A stretch of 64,000 bases of DNA from Candidatus Kouleothrix ribensis (GTDB lineage: Bacteria > Chloroflexota > Chloroflexia > Chloroflexales > Roseiflexaceae). The DNA lies in assembly GCA_016722075.1 (NCBI GenBank), contig JADKGW010000001.1, positions 4,960,001 to 5,024,000 of the forward strand. The letters run 5' to 3'. The position numbers were made by a program, and so were the translations under genes. How positions within the stretch are numbered: position 1 is the first letter of the stretch; every line of letters begins with the position of its first letter. The notes under the pieces are model-generated. The model saw only the letters and a list, made by a program, of their open reading frames with translations. It was not told the origin of the DNA and did no database searches. Below are positions 1 through 7,893 of the stretch, piece by piece.

Positions 1-771
1 GTGCCGCGCGGTATGCTCCAGGCGGTGTTCTGGTCGGGCCTGTTTGGTTATATCATGGTCTGCTCGTTCGTGCTGGCCATGCCGAGCGTTGAGGAAGGCG
101 CCGCGCAGGGCGTCAATGTGTTCTACTGGCTGCTGAACGGCTCGAGCATGCCGGGGATCGTGCGCTGGCTGATCAGCATCGGCATCGTGTTTTCGAACTA
201 TCTGTGCGCGCTGGCCGGCCTTACGTCGCTCTCGCGGATGACCTATGCATTCGCGCGCGACGGCGGCCTACCGTTCTCGAACGCGCTCAAAACCGTCAGC
301 GCGGTCTATCGCACCCCCGTAGTTGCGATCTGGGTCGGCGCGCTGCTCACGGTGATCGGCACACTCTACGCGCCGGCATTCCTGGTGCTGGCGGCCGGCT
401 GCGCGGTGTTCCTCTACCTCTCGTATGTGATGCCGATCGCGGCAGGCCTGCTGGCCGAGGGCCGCAGCTGGCAGCACAAAGGGCCGTTCAACCTGGGCGT
501 GTTTTCGCGGCCGGTGGCGGTGCTGGCGATCATCGGTGGCCTGGTGCTGGCCTGGGTTGGCTTTCAGCCGCCCAACGAGAAGGTGCTGTACGTTGGTGTG
601 GGCATGGCCGTGGTGATGGTGGTGATCTGGTTTGCGTTCGAACGCCGGCGCTTCGAAGGCCCGCCCACTGGCGCGCGCATCCTGGCGCGCCAGGCCGAGA
701 TCGCGGCGATCGAAGAGCGCCTGCGCGAGCAAGAGGCCGCCGCAACATTGCAGCGCGGCACTGTACAGTAA
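1..771 (+). CDS. APC-family amino-acid permease, C-terminal part (5' end outside window)
   Basis: This is the C-terminal half of a polytopic inner-membrane transporter, 256 codons visible. Several hydrophobic segments can be read (about residues 8-27, 55-75, 105-140 and 165-215). They are separated by short loops that include SRMTYAFARDGGLP, the conserved loop after TM8 in the amino-acid/polyamine/organocation (APC) superfamily. The tail after about residue 215 is charged and cytoplasmic. Family knowledge implies proton- or sodium-coupled uptake of an amino acid or amine; the substrate cannot be read from this half. The frame is open to the first base, so the start lies upstream. It converges on purB across a hairpin-rich spacer. 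Confidence 0.85.
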   Translation: MPRGMLQAVFWSGLFGYIMVCSFVLAMPSVEEGAAQGVNVFYWLLNGSSMPGIVRWLISIGIVFSNYLCALAGLTSLSRMTYAFARDGGLPFSNALKTVSAVYRTPVVAIWVGALLTVIGTLYAPAFLVLAAGCAVFLYLSYVMPIAAGLLAEGRSWQHKGPFNLGVFSRPVAVLAIIGGLVLAWVGFQPPNEKVLYVGVGMAVVMVVIWFAFERRRFEGPPTGARILARQAEIAAIEERLREQEAAATLQRGTVQ

Positions 772-1095
772 GGGGCTGGGGCTTTCCAGGCATGGGCCAT
801 GGCGCACCTACGCCCCGGCTAGTGGGAGGCGCGGCCGACCATCACGTGCTGGTGGTGACCGCCTTCCCTCAGACCGGGGCGTCTTCGGTACTGTAACATA
901 CTGATCGCCGGGTGAGAATAGGACGTGAGACCATACTACCAGCCGTACTGAGGCCTAACAGTACATAGCTCTGTAGTCCTATCGTGCTGATTTTGGATGT
1001 GGTTTCTGGTGTAGGGGGTTCGCCCAGCATGCTGGGCTATGCGGATACCCCTCCCCCGTACCCCCTCCCCTGCTAGGGGAGGGGGCAGGAATTTG

Positions 1096-1134
1096 GCGTT
1101 CCAATGCGCTCGCTCCGCGAGCGCATTGGAACGC
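1096..1134. repeat. Perfect palindrome, 18-bp arms, loop tcc
   Basis: The left arm 1096-1113 and right arm 1117-1134 are exact reverse complements around a 3-nt loop. The inner part reads tgcgctcgc-tcc-gcgagcgca. The same tgcgctc/gagcgca core occurs at 21972-22004 and 62068-62104 with different outer arms, and a 13-nt half copy (gcgagcgcattgg) lies near 20048-20060. Confidence 0.85.
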
Positions 1135-1180
1135 TCATAGGATACCCCCCTCTCCCAACATTGGGAGAGGGGGCAGGGGG

Positions 1181-1297
1181 GTGAGGGCCGATCGCATGGG
1201 CACGCGATTAACCAAAAACCCTCCACCTGATAGCGGAGGGCAATGGGGGTGAGGCCCGATCGCATGGGCACGCGATTAACCAAAACCCTCCACCTGA
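1181..1297. repeat. Two-copy direct repeat of about 49 nt
   Basis: Copies lie at 1181-1230 and 1249-1297. They share gtgagg-ccgatcgcatggg and continue through cacgcgattaacc to ccctccacctga, with one substitution and one A-run length difference. The spacer between them is 18 nt. No reading frame or known element is recognised. Confidence 0.8.
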
Positions 1298-1369
1298 AAG
1301 GCCCCCACCCTGCATCAGGGTTATGTGCGCCGCGCCGCGCATCAGGGCTACCGGCGGCGCAGCAAAGGC

Positions 1370-2746
1370 CTAGATGAAGCGTTGCACCAGCGTACGCGCC
1401 AGCTTCTCGGCCAGGCCAGTGTAGCCGGCGGGTGTTAGCGCGCGCAGCTCGGCCTTCACCGGCTCGGCCACATCGAGCGTGTCGACGAACTCGTGCAGGC
1501 GTGCCAGCGTGAGCGTGTGCCCGCGCGTCAGCTGCTTGAGCACCTCGTACGGCTCGGGGTAGCCCTCGCGCCGCAGGATCGTCTGCACGGCTTCGGCCAG
1601 CACCTCGGGGTGCGCGGCCAGGTCGGCCAGCATGCGCTCGGCATCCACGCCGAGCTTGCCCAGCCCGCGCGCAATGCGGCCGTATGCGAACAGGCTGTGG
1701 CCGCAGGCCACACCCAGGTTGCGCAGCACCGTGCTGTCCGACAGATCGCGCTGGAGCCGCGACACCGGCAGCTTGCGGCTGAAGAACTCGAGCAGCGCAT
1801 TGGCCAGGCCCAGGTTGCCCTCGGCATTCTCGAAGTCGATCGGGTTGACCTTGTGCGGCATGGTCGACGAGCCGACCTCGCCAGGGCGCGCGGCCTGCAC
1901 CAGGTAGCCCTCGCCGATATAGCGCCACACATCTTGCACCAGGTCGATCAGCACGGTGTTGAGCCGCTTGAGCGCGTCGCACAGCTCGGCCAGCGAGTCG
2001 TGCGGCTCGATCTGCGTAGTCAGCAACACTGGCTCGATGTCGAGCGAGCGCACAAAGGCCCGGCTGAACGCCAGCCAGTCGACCGCCGGCAGCGCGACCG
2101 ATTGCGCAGCCAGCGTGCCGGTGGCGCCGTTCAGCTTGCCGGTGAGCTGCACCTGAGCCAGCTGAGCATGCGCGTGCCGCAGCCGCGCCACGAATACGGC
2201 GATCTCTTTACCGAGTGTGGTTGGCGTGGCGGGCTGGCCGTGCGTGCGCGCCAGCATTGGCGTGGCGGCCTCGGCCTGCGCCAGGCCGTGCAGCTGCGCG
2301 CCCAGGTCGCGCAGCGCCGGCATCAGCACCAGGTCGCGCGCCTCGCGCAGCATCAGCGCGTAGGCCAGGTTATTGACATCCTCAGACGTCAGCCCGAAGT
2401 GGATGGCTTCCTTCCACGCGCCCAGGCCCAGCCTGTCGAGCTGCTCGCGCAGCCAGTACTCGACGGCCTTAACATCGTGGTTGACCTTGCGATCCCACGC
2501 AGCAATCGCCTCGGCATCTTCCAGGCGGAAGCCCCGGTATAGGCCGCGCAGCTCGGCGGCGGCGCGCGCGTCGAGCCTGGGCACGAACGTCACATCACGA
2601 GCCTTGGTCAGAAAGATCAGATACTCGATCTCGACGCGTGCGCGGTAGCGGAACAGCGCCGCCTCGCTGAAGTAGGCCTCTAGCGCCGCAACATCGGGCC
2701 GGTAGCGCCCGGCCAGCGGCGAAAGCGTTGTTAGTCGGTCAGTCAC
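1370..2746 (-). CDS. purB: Adenylosuccinate lyase
   Basis: PurB cleaves SAICAR and adenylosuccinate, releasing fumarate, in purine synthesis; it is a cytosolic tetramer. The 458-residue product matches the longer E. coli-type PurB. The N-terminus carries LSPLAGRYRPDV, followed by NHDVKAVEYWL, HFGLTSEDVNNLAYAL, ARTHGQPATPTTLGKE and the fumarase/aspartase signature SSTMPHKVNPIDFENAEGN with the mobile catalytic-loop serines. The GTG start at 2746 was chosen because homology begins there. The frame stays open much further upstream, but that part is low-complexity arginine/serine-rich translation overlapping korC antisense-like sequence and is not expected to be coding. It lies about 150 nt downstream of korC on the same strand and may be co-transcribed. 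Confidence 0.95.
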   Translation of the reverse strand: MTDRLTTLSPLAGRYRPDVAALEAYFSEAALFRYRARVEIEYLIFLTKARDVTFVPRLDARAAAELRGLYRGFRLEDAEAIAAWDRKVNHDVKAVEYWLREQLDRLGLGAWKEAIHFGLTSEDVNNLAYALMLREARDLVLMPALRDLGAQLHGLAQAEAATPMLARTHGQPATPTTLGKEIAVFVARLRHAHAQLAQVQLTGKLNGATGTLAAQSVALPAVDWLAFSRAFVRSLDIEPVLLTTQIEPHDSLAELCDALKRLNTVLIDLVQDVWRYIGEGYLVQAARPGEVGSSTMPHKVNPIDFENAEGNLGLANALLEFFSRKLPVSRLQRDLSDSTVLRNLGVACGHSLFAYGRIARGLGKLGVDAERMLADLAAHPEVLAEAVQTILRREGYPEPYEVLKQLTRGHTLTLARLHEFVDTLDVAEPVKAELRALTPAGYTGLAEKLARTLVQRFI

Positions 2747-2894
2747 GCAGTGCTCCAGTCTTGTGCTATGCGCCACATCATAGCACAATTTGCTGGGGCG
2801 CCGCGCCCTGGCGCGCCGGCGGATTCCGCGCGCGGGCCAATAGCTCGCCCTCCATGCCCCCACTCCCAATAGTGGGTGCGGCCCTCGCAATGGC

Positions 2895-3437
2895 TCAGCA
2901 GCCCCCGGCGTACTCGTAGGCGCGCCGCAGAGCCTGCAGGTTGGGCGCGAGCAGCGCACGGTGGCGTTCGGCTGTGTGCGTGGCCAGCGCGCGCTCGAGT
3001 GTGGCCAGCGGTAGGATGGGCGCCCGCGCAAGCAGCGCGCCGAGCAGCACCATATTGAGCAGCCGGGCCTCGCCCAGCTCGGCGGCCAGATCGTTGGCCG
3101 GCACCGCCACCAGCTGGATGTCGGTACGGGCACTGGAGGGTGTGATCAGCGAGGAGTTGTACACCAGCGTGCCGTCGGGGGCCAGCTGCGGCAGGTATTT
3201 CTCGAACGACGGATTGTTGAACGCCACGACATTGCGCGGGCGGCGCACGAGCGGCGAGCCGATCGGCGAGTCGCTCACCACCACCGTACAGTGCGCGGTG
3301 CCGCCGCGCATCTCAGGCCCATACGAAGGAATCCAGGTCACGTGCAGGCCGGCGTCCATCGCGGCATATGCCAGCAACTGCCCGGTGAATAGCACGCCCT
3401 GGCCACCAAAGCCGCTGAAGATCACATCATTATACAT
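2895..3437 (-). CDS. korC: 2-oxoacid:ferredoxin oxidoreductase, gamma subunit
   Basis: This is the gamma subunit of a CoA-acylating 2-oxoacid:ferredoxin oxidoreductase, 180 residues, the usual size. It opens with NDVIFSGFGGQGVLFTGQLL, the glycine-rich family signature, followed by SYGPEMRGGTAHCTVV. The ATG at 3437 is preferred because AAGAGG lies six bases upstream; an in-frame ATG at 3455 is possible, and a still longer frame lacks homology. It is the last kor gene in the order korD-korA-korB-korC. A 129-nt spacer with an 11-bp-arm hairpin (3463-3506) separates it from korB, unlike the tight korD-A-B junctions. Confidence 0.92.
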   Translation of the reverse strand: MYNDVIFSGFGGQGVLFTGQLLAYAAMDAGLHVTWIPSYGPEMRGGTAHCTVVVSDSPIGSPLVRRPRNVVAFNNPSFEKYLPQLAPDGTLVYNSSLITPSSARTDIQLVAVPANDLAAELGEARLLNMVLLGALLARAPILPLATLERALATHTAERHRALLAPNLQALRRAYEYAGGC

Positions 3438-3462
3438 ATACCGCCTCTTGGGCATGCGCTGC

Positions 3463-3506
3463 TGTTCGCAGCCAGCCCGCGCAGCCGGCCGGTGCGGCTG
3501 CGAACA
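3463..3506 (-). repeat. Hairpin in the korB-korC spacer
   Basis: The arms tgttcgcagcc (3463-3473) and ggctgcgaaca (3496-3506) are exact reverse complements with a GC-rich loop. It lies between korB and korC in the transcribed direction without a T-run, so an mRNA stability or processing role is more likely than termination. That role is an inference. Confidence 0.6.
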
Positions 3507-3566
3507 AGCCAATCGCCATGAGCGGCCAAGCCACTCCAACTCGCCTGTAGCAAACTGCCGATCTAC

Positions 3567-4346
3567 TCATACGCCTACCGCCTGCTTGCTGCCGGCTACC
3601 TTGAAATCGCCCAGCGGGAACATCGGCACCATGGCCGTCTCAACCCAATTGAGCGCGTCGGCCGGCGTCATGTTCCAGTTGGTAGGGCAGGTCGAGAGCA
3701 GCTCGACCAGCGAGAAGCCTGCGCCTGCGATCTGGTTGGCGAAGGCCTGCCGAATGGCCTTCTTGGCCTTGCGGATCTCGGGCGGGCTGTGCAGGCTGCG
3801 CCGGGCCACGTACGCTGCGCCGTCGATCTGGCTGATCAGCTCGCAGATCTTGAGCGGGCTGCCCATCGTTGCGACATCACGCCCACCCAGGCACGATGTG
3901 CTCGGCATGCCCGGCGGCGAGGTTGGCGCCATCTGGCCGCCAGTCATGCCATAGATCGCATTATTGATGAAGATAGCGGTGAGCGACTCACCGCGCGCGG
4001 CGGTGTGCAGGATCTCGCCCAGGCCGATCGCCGCGAGGTCGCCATCACCCTGGTAGGTGAATACGATCGTGTCGGGCAGCACGCGCTTCAGCCCGGTGGC
4101 CATGGCCGGCGCGCGGCCGTGTGCGGCCACGGCGAAATCGCAGTCGAAGTAGTTGAAGGCGAACACCGCACAGCCGACCGGCGCAATGCCGATCGTGCGC
4201 TCGCGGATGCCCAGCTCGTCGATCACCTCGGCGATCAGGCGGTGCGCAATGCCATGGGTGCAGCCGGGGCAATAGTGCGTCGGGTTGTCGGTCAGCGCGT
4301 GCGGGCGCTCGTACACCAGCTGCTCAGGCAGTTGTGTGGTCGTCAT
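3567..4346 (-). CDS. korB: 2-oxoacid:ferredoxin oxidoreductase, beta (TPP-binding) subunit
   Basis: This is the thiamine-diphosphate subunit, 259 residues. The cysteine pair CPGC is at residues 26-29. The TPP/Mg motif begins GDGD at 100-103 and continues to NNAIYGMTGGQ near 128. With KorA it oxidatively decarboxylates a 2-oxoacid (2-oxoglutarate is the most likely substrate, from the four-subunit KorDABC layout) and passes electrons to ferredoxin. Its ATG overlaps the korA stop codon (ATGA), so translation is probably coupled. Confidence 0.93.
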   Translation of the reverse strand: MTTTQLPEQLVYERPHALTDNPTHYCPGCTHGIAHRLIAEVIDELGIRERTIGIAPVGCAVFAFNYFDCDFAVAAHGRAPAMATGLKRVLPDTIVFTYQGDGDLAAIGLGEILHTAARGESLTAIFINNAIYGMTGGQMAPTSPPGMPSTSCLGGRDVATMGSPLKICELISQIDGAAYVARRSLHSPPEIRKAKKAIRQAFANQIAGAGFSLVELLSTCPTNWNMTPADALNWVETAMVPMFPLGDFKVAGSKQAVGV

Positions 4347-5395
4347 TGGCCACCTCCAAGCTTAACGATCGCGTCGAGGATTTCGTCGGGCAGCGGCGCC
4401 GTGCCGCCCATGCGGCCATAGAAGCGTACCGGCACATGGCCGGCGGCCGCAAGCTTGACATCTTCCAGCATCTGCCCGGCGTTCATCTCGACCACCAGGA
4501 ACGCGCGGGCCTGCCCGGCCAGCTGCGACACGCGCCAGTCGGGGAAGGGCGCAAGCGTAATCGGGCGCAGCAGGCCGGCCTTGATGCCCTGGGCACGCGC
4601 GGCGCGCACGGCGCTCTGGGCGATCCGGCCGGCGGTGCCAAAGCCAATCACCACAATCTCGGCGTCGTCGAGCATGTCGTCGTAGGCGCGCACCTCGTGT
4701 GCGGCGATCGTGGCGATCTTGTCCTGTAGCCGGCGATTGTCGGCCTCGAGTGCCTCGGGCTGCAGGTTGAAGGACGAGATCAGCCGCTTGGGCCGCTGTG
4801 CCGCGCCGCCCAGCGCCCAGCACGACACACGTGCCGGCCGTGTGCTCATGGGCGGCAGCTCGGCCGGCTCCATCAGCTGGCCAAGGTTGCCATCGAGCAA
4901 TAGCGTCACAAGCGTGCGGTACTGTTCGGCCAGATCGAACGCCAGCACCGTTAGATCGATCGCCTCCTGCACGGTGGCCGGCGCCAGCACGATCGGCCGG
5001 AAATCGCCATGCCCGGCGCTCTTGGTCATCTGGAAGTAGTCGGCCTGGCTGGCGGCGATATTGCCCAGCCCCGGCCCGCCGCGCATCACATCGACCAGCA
5101 CCGCCGGCACTTGCGAGGCGGCGATGTAGCTCAGGCCCTCTTGCATCAGGCTAATGCCCGGCCCCGACGATGAGGTCATGGCGCGTTTGCCGGCGCAGGC
5201 CGCGCCATACACCATATTGATCGCAGCGATCTCGCTCTCGGCCTGTACGAACGCGCGGCCCAGCTCGGGCATGCGGCGCGCCATATGCTCGAGCAGCTCG
5301 GTCTGCGGTGTGATCGGGTAGCCAAAGTAGGCGTCGAGCCCGGCACGAATGGCGGCCTCGGCGATCGCCTCATTGCCTTTCAACAGCTGTCTCAT
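4343..5395 (-). CDS. korA: 2-oxoacid:ferredoxin oxidoreductase, alpha subunit
   Basis: This 350-residue subunit carries the pyrimidine-binding and transketolase C-terminal domains. Readable family motifs are GNEAIAEAAIRAGLDAYFGY then PITPQTELLEHMA near the N-terminus, SSSGPGISLMQEGL near residue 80, and the C-terminal VVIGFGTAGRIAQSA domain. The ATG at 5395 is preferred to one 27 bases upstream because GGAG lies seven bases before it and the upstream ATG is inside korD. Four bases separate it from the korD stop. The specific substrate (2-oxoglutarate versus another 2-oxoacid) is inferred from synteny, not from residues. Confidence 0.93.
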   Translation of the reverse strand: MRQLLKGNEAIAEAAIRAGLDAYFGYPITPQTELLEHMARRMPELGRAFVQAESEIAAINMVYGAACAGKRAMTSSSGPGISLMQEGLSYIAASQVPAVLVDVMRGGPGLGNIAASQADYFQMTKSAGHGDFRPIVLAPATVQEAIDLTVLAFDLAEQYRTLVTLLLDGNLGQLMEPAELPPMSTRPARVSCWALGGAAQRPKRLISSFNLQPEALEADNRRLQDKIATIAAHEVRAYDDMLDDAEIVVIGFGTAGRIAQSAVRAARAQGIKAGLLRPITLAPFPDWRVSQLAGQARAFLVVEMNAGQMLEDVKLAAAGHVPVRFYGRMGGTAPLPDEILDAIVKLGGGQ

Positions 5396-5399
5396 TACG

Positions 5400-5678
5400 T
5401 CACTCCAGTATGCCGGCCGCAACGGCCACCGGCGCGCGCGGGGCGGCCTGTGGTGGTTTTGCAGGCTGGCGGTACACGGTGATCGCCACGTCAGGACAGA
5501 TCAGCGCGCACACCGCGCAGCCGGTGCAGTCGCCATGCGGGTCGGCTAGCTCGGCCGGCCGGTAGCCATGCGCGTTGAAGCTGCTGGCCATACGGATGAC
5601 CAGCTGTGGGCAGGCGCCGGTGCAGAGCGCGCAGCCTTTGCAGCGCTCGGCGTCGATCACAATATGCCCTCGGATCAT
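5400..5678 (-). CDS. korD: 2[4Fe-4S] ferredoxin-type delta subunit of the oxidoreductase
   Basis: This 92-residue protein has two complete C-x2-C-x2-C-x3-CP clusters: C13/C16/C19/C23 and C51/C54/C57/C61. That is the signature of a bacterial two-cluster ferredoxin, and a ferredoxin in this position is the electron-transfer subunit of KorDABC enzymes. The ATG at 5678 follows AGAGAGG; the open frame extends upstream but there is no homology there. The C-terminal tail after residue 72 is alanine/proline-rich. It starts 14 bases after the radical-SAM gene stop, so the five genes form one transcription unit. Confidence 0.92.
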   Translation of the reverse strand: MIRGHIVIDAERCKGCALCTGACPQLVIRMASSFNAHGYRPAELADPHGDCTGCAVCALICPDVAITVYRQPAKPPQAAPRAPVAVAAGILE

Positions 5679-5692
5679 GATTACCTCTCTTC

Positions 5693-6640
5693 TCAAACGG
5701 CGTAGCGCCCAGACGCCACGCACCAGAACGACTGGCCGGCATACTCGACCACGCGGGCGCGGCCAGTGGCCTCGAGCGTGCGTAGGGCGCTTGCTACCTG
5801 CTCGGGCGGCCAGCGGCCCACCGCGCGCGCCAGATCGGACGCGCGCATGGGGTGGCGCATGATCACACCCTCGATTGCGGCGCATAAGTCGGCAGCACCC
5901 GAGAGATCGACTTCGCCCTGCGGCGGGTGAACGATCTGGGCGCCTTCGGAGAGGATGCTGGTGGCGCGCAGCAGCGTCGCGGCGTCGGGCGGGGCCACGC
6001 CGGCCTCGGATGGTGGGCGCGTCGGCAGTGTGATCTGCACCTGGTCGGGCGCGATCCGGCGGATGGCTGCGGCAAGCTCGCGCAGCGCGGCGTCGGTGTC
6101 GTTCATCCCTTTGATCAGCATGACCTCGAGCCAGAGCTGGCCGCGATATTCCTGGCGAAATGCCAGCAGGCCGGCCATGTGGCGCTCGTAGGTCAGGCCC
6201 GGCCAGGGGCGCGTGATGCTGCGGAAGAGCGCGGCGCTGCCGGCCACCAGCGTCGGCAGCACTGCATCGGCCGCCGCCAGCTCGGCGCGCACCTCGGGCA
6301 GGTAGAGCAGCGAGCCGTTCGTGATCACCGCGACCGGCAGGGGCGTGAGCGCCTTGACGCGCCGGATCAGCACGCCCAGGCTGGCGTGCAGGGTTGGCTC
6401 GCCCGAGCCGACAAAGCTGATCCAGTCGATTGTGCCAGGGGGATGGCTGGCGAGGGCTGCCGACACATCGGCGAGAATTGCGTCGGGCGGTGCATACTCA
6501 CGCCGCTGGTTGGTCAGCGGCGTCGTGCGCCCAAGCTGGCAGTAGACGCAATTCCAGTTACAGGTCTTGAATGGAATCGGGTCGATGCCCAGCGACTGAC
6601 CTAGGCGCTGTGAGGCAATCGGGCCATAGACATAGGTCAT
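5693..6640 (-). CDS. Radical SAM protein (COG0731-like)
   Basis: This 315-residue protein starts MTYVYGPIASQRLGQSLGID and carries a C-x3-C-x2-C cluster motif, CNWNCVYC (C27, C31, C34), then FVGSGEPTLH, the S-adenosylmethionine-binding GEP region. A winged-helix-like tail follows (residues about 245-300). These fit the COG0731 group of radical SAM enzymes, whose substrates are mostly unknown. GGAGG lies close upstream of the ATG at 6640. It heads the kor operon; whether it matures the oxidoreductase or is a chance neighbour cannot be decided here. It is divergent from padR. Confidence 0.88.
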   Translation of the reverse strand: MTYVYGPIASQRLGQSLGIDPIPFKTCNWNCVYCQLGRTTPLTNQRREYAPPDAILADVSAALASHPPGTIDWISFVGSGEPTLHASLGVLIRRVKALTPLPVAVITNGSLLYLPEVRAELAAADAVLPTLVAGSAALFRSITRPWPGLTYERHMAGLLAFRQEYRGQLWLEVMLIKGMNDTDAALRELAAAIRRIAPDQVQITLPTRPPSEAGVAPPDAATLLRATSILSEGAQIVHPPQGEVDLSGAADLCAAIEGVIMRHPMRASDLARAVGRWPPEQVASALRTLEATGRARVVEYAGQSFWCVASGRYAV

Positions 6641-6826
6641 CGTCGACCTCCCTATGTGTTGGTATGAGCATAGCACGCCGGCCGTCGCCGTTTGTAGCAA
6701 TCAGTTCACGCGGCGTGATCATCTGGAAACGCTGATCGCCCATACCTACCCTGCGCTCGCTGCCGGTTCGGGTGGGCCGGGCGCGAAGAAACACCCGCCT
6801 GCGGCAAAAAGGCGCCAAATTCCCTC

Positions 6827-6876
6827 TTGACGATATATCGCTATCGTGGTAATATACAACATATCGCGATATATCG
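6827..6876 (+). promoter_or_regulatory. padR promoter with two operator-like palindromes
   Basis: A sigma-70 promoter is readable: TTGACG (6827-6832), a 17-bp spacer, TAATAT (6850-6855). The self-complementary decamer cgatatatcg occurs twice, at 6831-6840 overlapping the -35 edge and at 6867-6876 just after the expected start. The second copy lies in a longer palindrome (atatcgcgatat, 6861-6872). PadR-family proteins commonly autorepress through such A/T-rich dyads, so autoregulation by the downstream gene is inferred. Confidence 0.75.
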
Positions 6877-6900
6877 TTATGAACAATAAGGAGCACAACC

Positions 6901-7635
6901 ATGTTTCGGAAACATCACGGCCGGCGCAAGCACGGCCCCTGGGGCCAGCCGCACGAGCGGCCGGAGTCTGAGCACGAACACTTTGAGGAGCAGTTCGAGC
7001 ACCGCCACCATGGGCATCACAGGCCGGGCGGGTCACCGCCCGAGTTCGGCTGGCGCCACTATTTCTTCGGCCGGCCCGAGCGGCCACCGCACCGTGGCGG
7101 GCCATTCGGCGGCCCGTTCGGCGGCGACCCATTCGATCAGGATGGTGGCGGGCGGCGGCGCCACCGGCGCGGCGACATTAAGTTCGCGCTGCTCGAGCTG
7201 CTGGCCGAGCAGCCCCGCCACGGGTACGACCTTATCAAAGAGCTCGAGCAGCGCTACGGCGGCTTCTACCGGCCCAGCCCAGGGTCGGTGTACCCAACGC
7301 TACAGCTGCTTGAGGACGAGGGCCACCTCACCAGTGCCACCGTCGACGGCAAGCGCGTGTATACGATCACCGAGTCGGGCCGGGGGCTGCTGGCCGAGCG
7401 CCAGCGCCACGCCGGCCCCGAGGGCCGCGGCCCACACCACGGCTTTCGCGGCCGCGGCGAGGGCCAGGATCTCGAAGCGCTCAAGCAGAGCGGCATGGCT
7501 CTGACTGCCAGCGTGATGCAGGCTGCCCGCCACGGCACGCCCAAGCAGGTCGAGTCGGTCATGCGCCTGCTCGACAGCACCCGGCGCGAGATCTACGCCA
7601 TTCTATCGCAGGCCGACACCGAGCAGCCCGAGTAG
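6901..7635 (+). CDS. PadR-family transcriptional regulator with His-rich N-terminus
   Basis: This 244-residue protein has its PadR winged helix at about residues 90-170. The readable parts are IKFALLELLAEQPRHGYDLI, GGFYRPSPGSVYPTLQLLED and the wing GKRVYTITESGRGLL. The first 70 residues carry about 13 histidines, many clustered (HEHFEEQFEHRHHGHH), plus glycine/proline repeats, suggesting metal or other ligand sensing (inference). A C-terminal helical segment probably dimerises. AAGGAG lies eight bases upstream of the ATG. The promoter contains two identical palindromes, so autoregulation is likely. The regulated target could also include the divergent radical-SAM/kor operon. Confidence 0.9.
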   Translation: MFRKHHGRRKHGPWGQPHERPESEHEHFEEQFEHRHHGHHRPGGSPPEFGWRHYFFGRPERPPHRGGPFGGPFGGDPFDQDGGGRRRHRRGDIKFALLELLAEQPRHGYDLIKELEQRYGGFYRPSPGSVYPTLQLLEDEGHLTSATVDGKRVYTITESGRGLLAERQRHAGPEGRGPHHGFRGRGEGQDLEALKQSGMALTASVMQAARHGTPKQVESVMRLLDSTRREIYAILSQADTEQPE

Positions 7636-7678
7636 GGCCTACCACGCTGCCGGCCCACGCAGCGAAATTCTCACCCAG

Positions 7679-7712
7679 ACACAGCGGCATCGCCAATTGC
7701 GGGCCGCTGTGT
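7679..7712 (+). terminator. Possible terminator hairpin after padR
   Basis: The arms acacagcggc (7679-7688) and gccgctgtgt (7703-7712) are exact reverse complements with a 14-nt loop, 43 bases after padR. Only a broken T/G run follows, so the terminator call is tentative. Confidence 0.4.
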
Positions 7713-7768
7713 TGTTGGTGTACACGAGCTGGCGCACCAGAATAGCATCTGCTACCGGCGTTCTAGGC

Positions 7769-7853
7769 CCAATACCGTTCAGATAACCACCAAGGCACGA
7801 AGACACCACGATGGTAGCGCATCCTGAAGCCCTTGGTGCCTTGGTGTCTTGGT
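7769..7853. repeat. 85-nt dispersed repeat, copy 1
   Basis: This is identical over 85 nt to 16968-17052. It begins ccaataccgttcag and ends ccttggtgtcttggt. The left part (accaccaaggcacgaagac) and right part (ttggtgccttggtgtcttgg) are imperfect inverted copies built on a ~8-nt period, so it can fold into a long hairpin. It has no coding potential. It lies between the convergent padR and serpin genes. Confidence 0.9.
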
Positions 7854-7893
7854 GGTACACGTTCTTCGCGGCCGTATTTGAAACGTATGGGGG

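Larger units (their letters stand above)
772..1369. other. Gene-free spacer packed with hairpins and a direct repeat
   Basis: This lies between the convergent permease and purB genes. No credible reading frame is present. It contains a 16-nt palindrome (1022-1037), a C-run/G-run hairpin with 11-bp arms (1061-1085), an 18-bp-arm palindrome (1096-1134), a 13-bp-arm hairpin with loop 'ca' (1146-1173) and a direct repeat (1181-1297). Any of the hairpins could end transcription from either side, but none is followed by a clear T-run. Confidence 0.75.

Noticed and set aside
1493..2542. 349-codon frame antisense to purB
   Set aside because: Shadow frame of a well-supported gene; residues are Gln/Arg/His-rich as expected for the complement.
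2747..3133. N-terminal extension of purB
   Set aside because: The frame is open but encodes arginine/serine/tryptophan-rich sequence without homology and overlaps korC. PurB homology starts at the GTG 2746.
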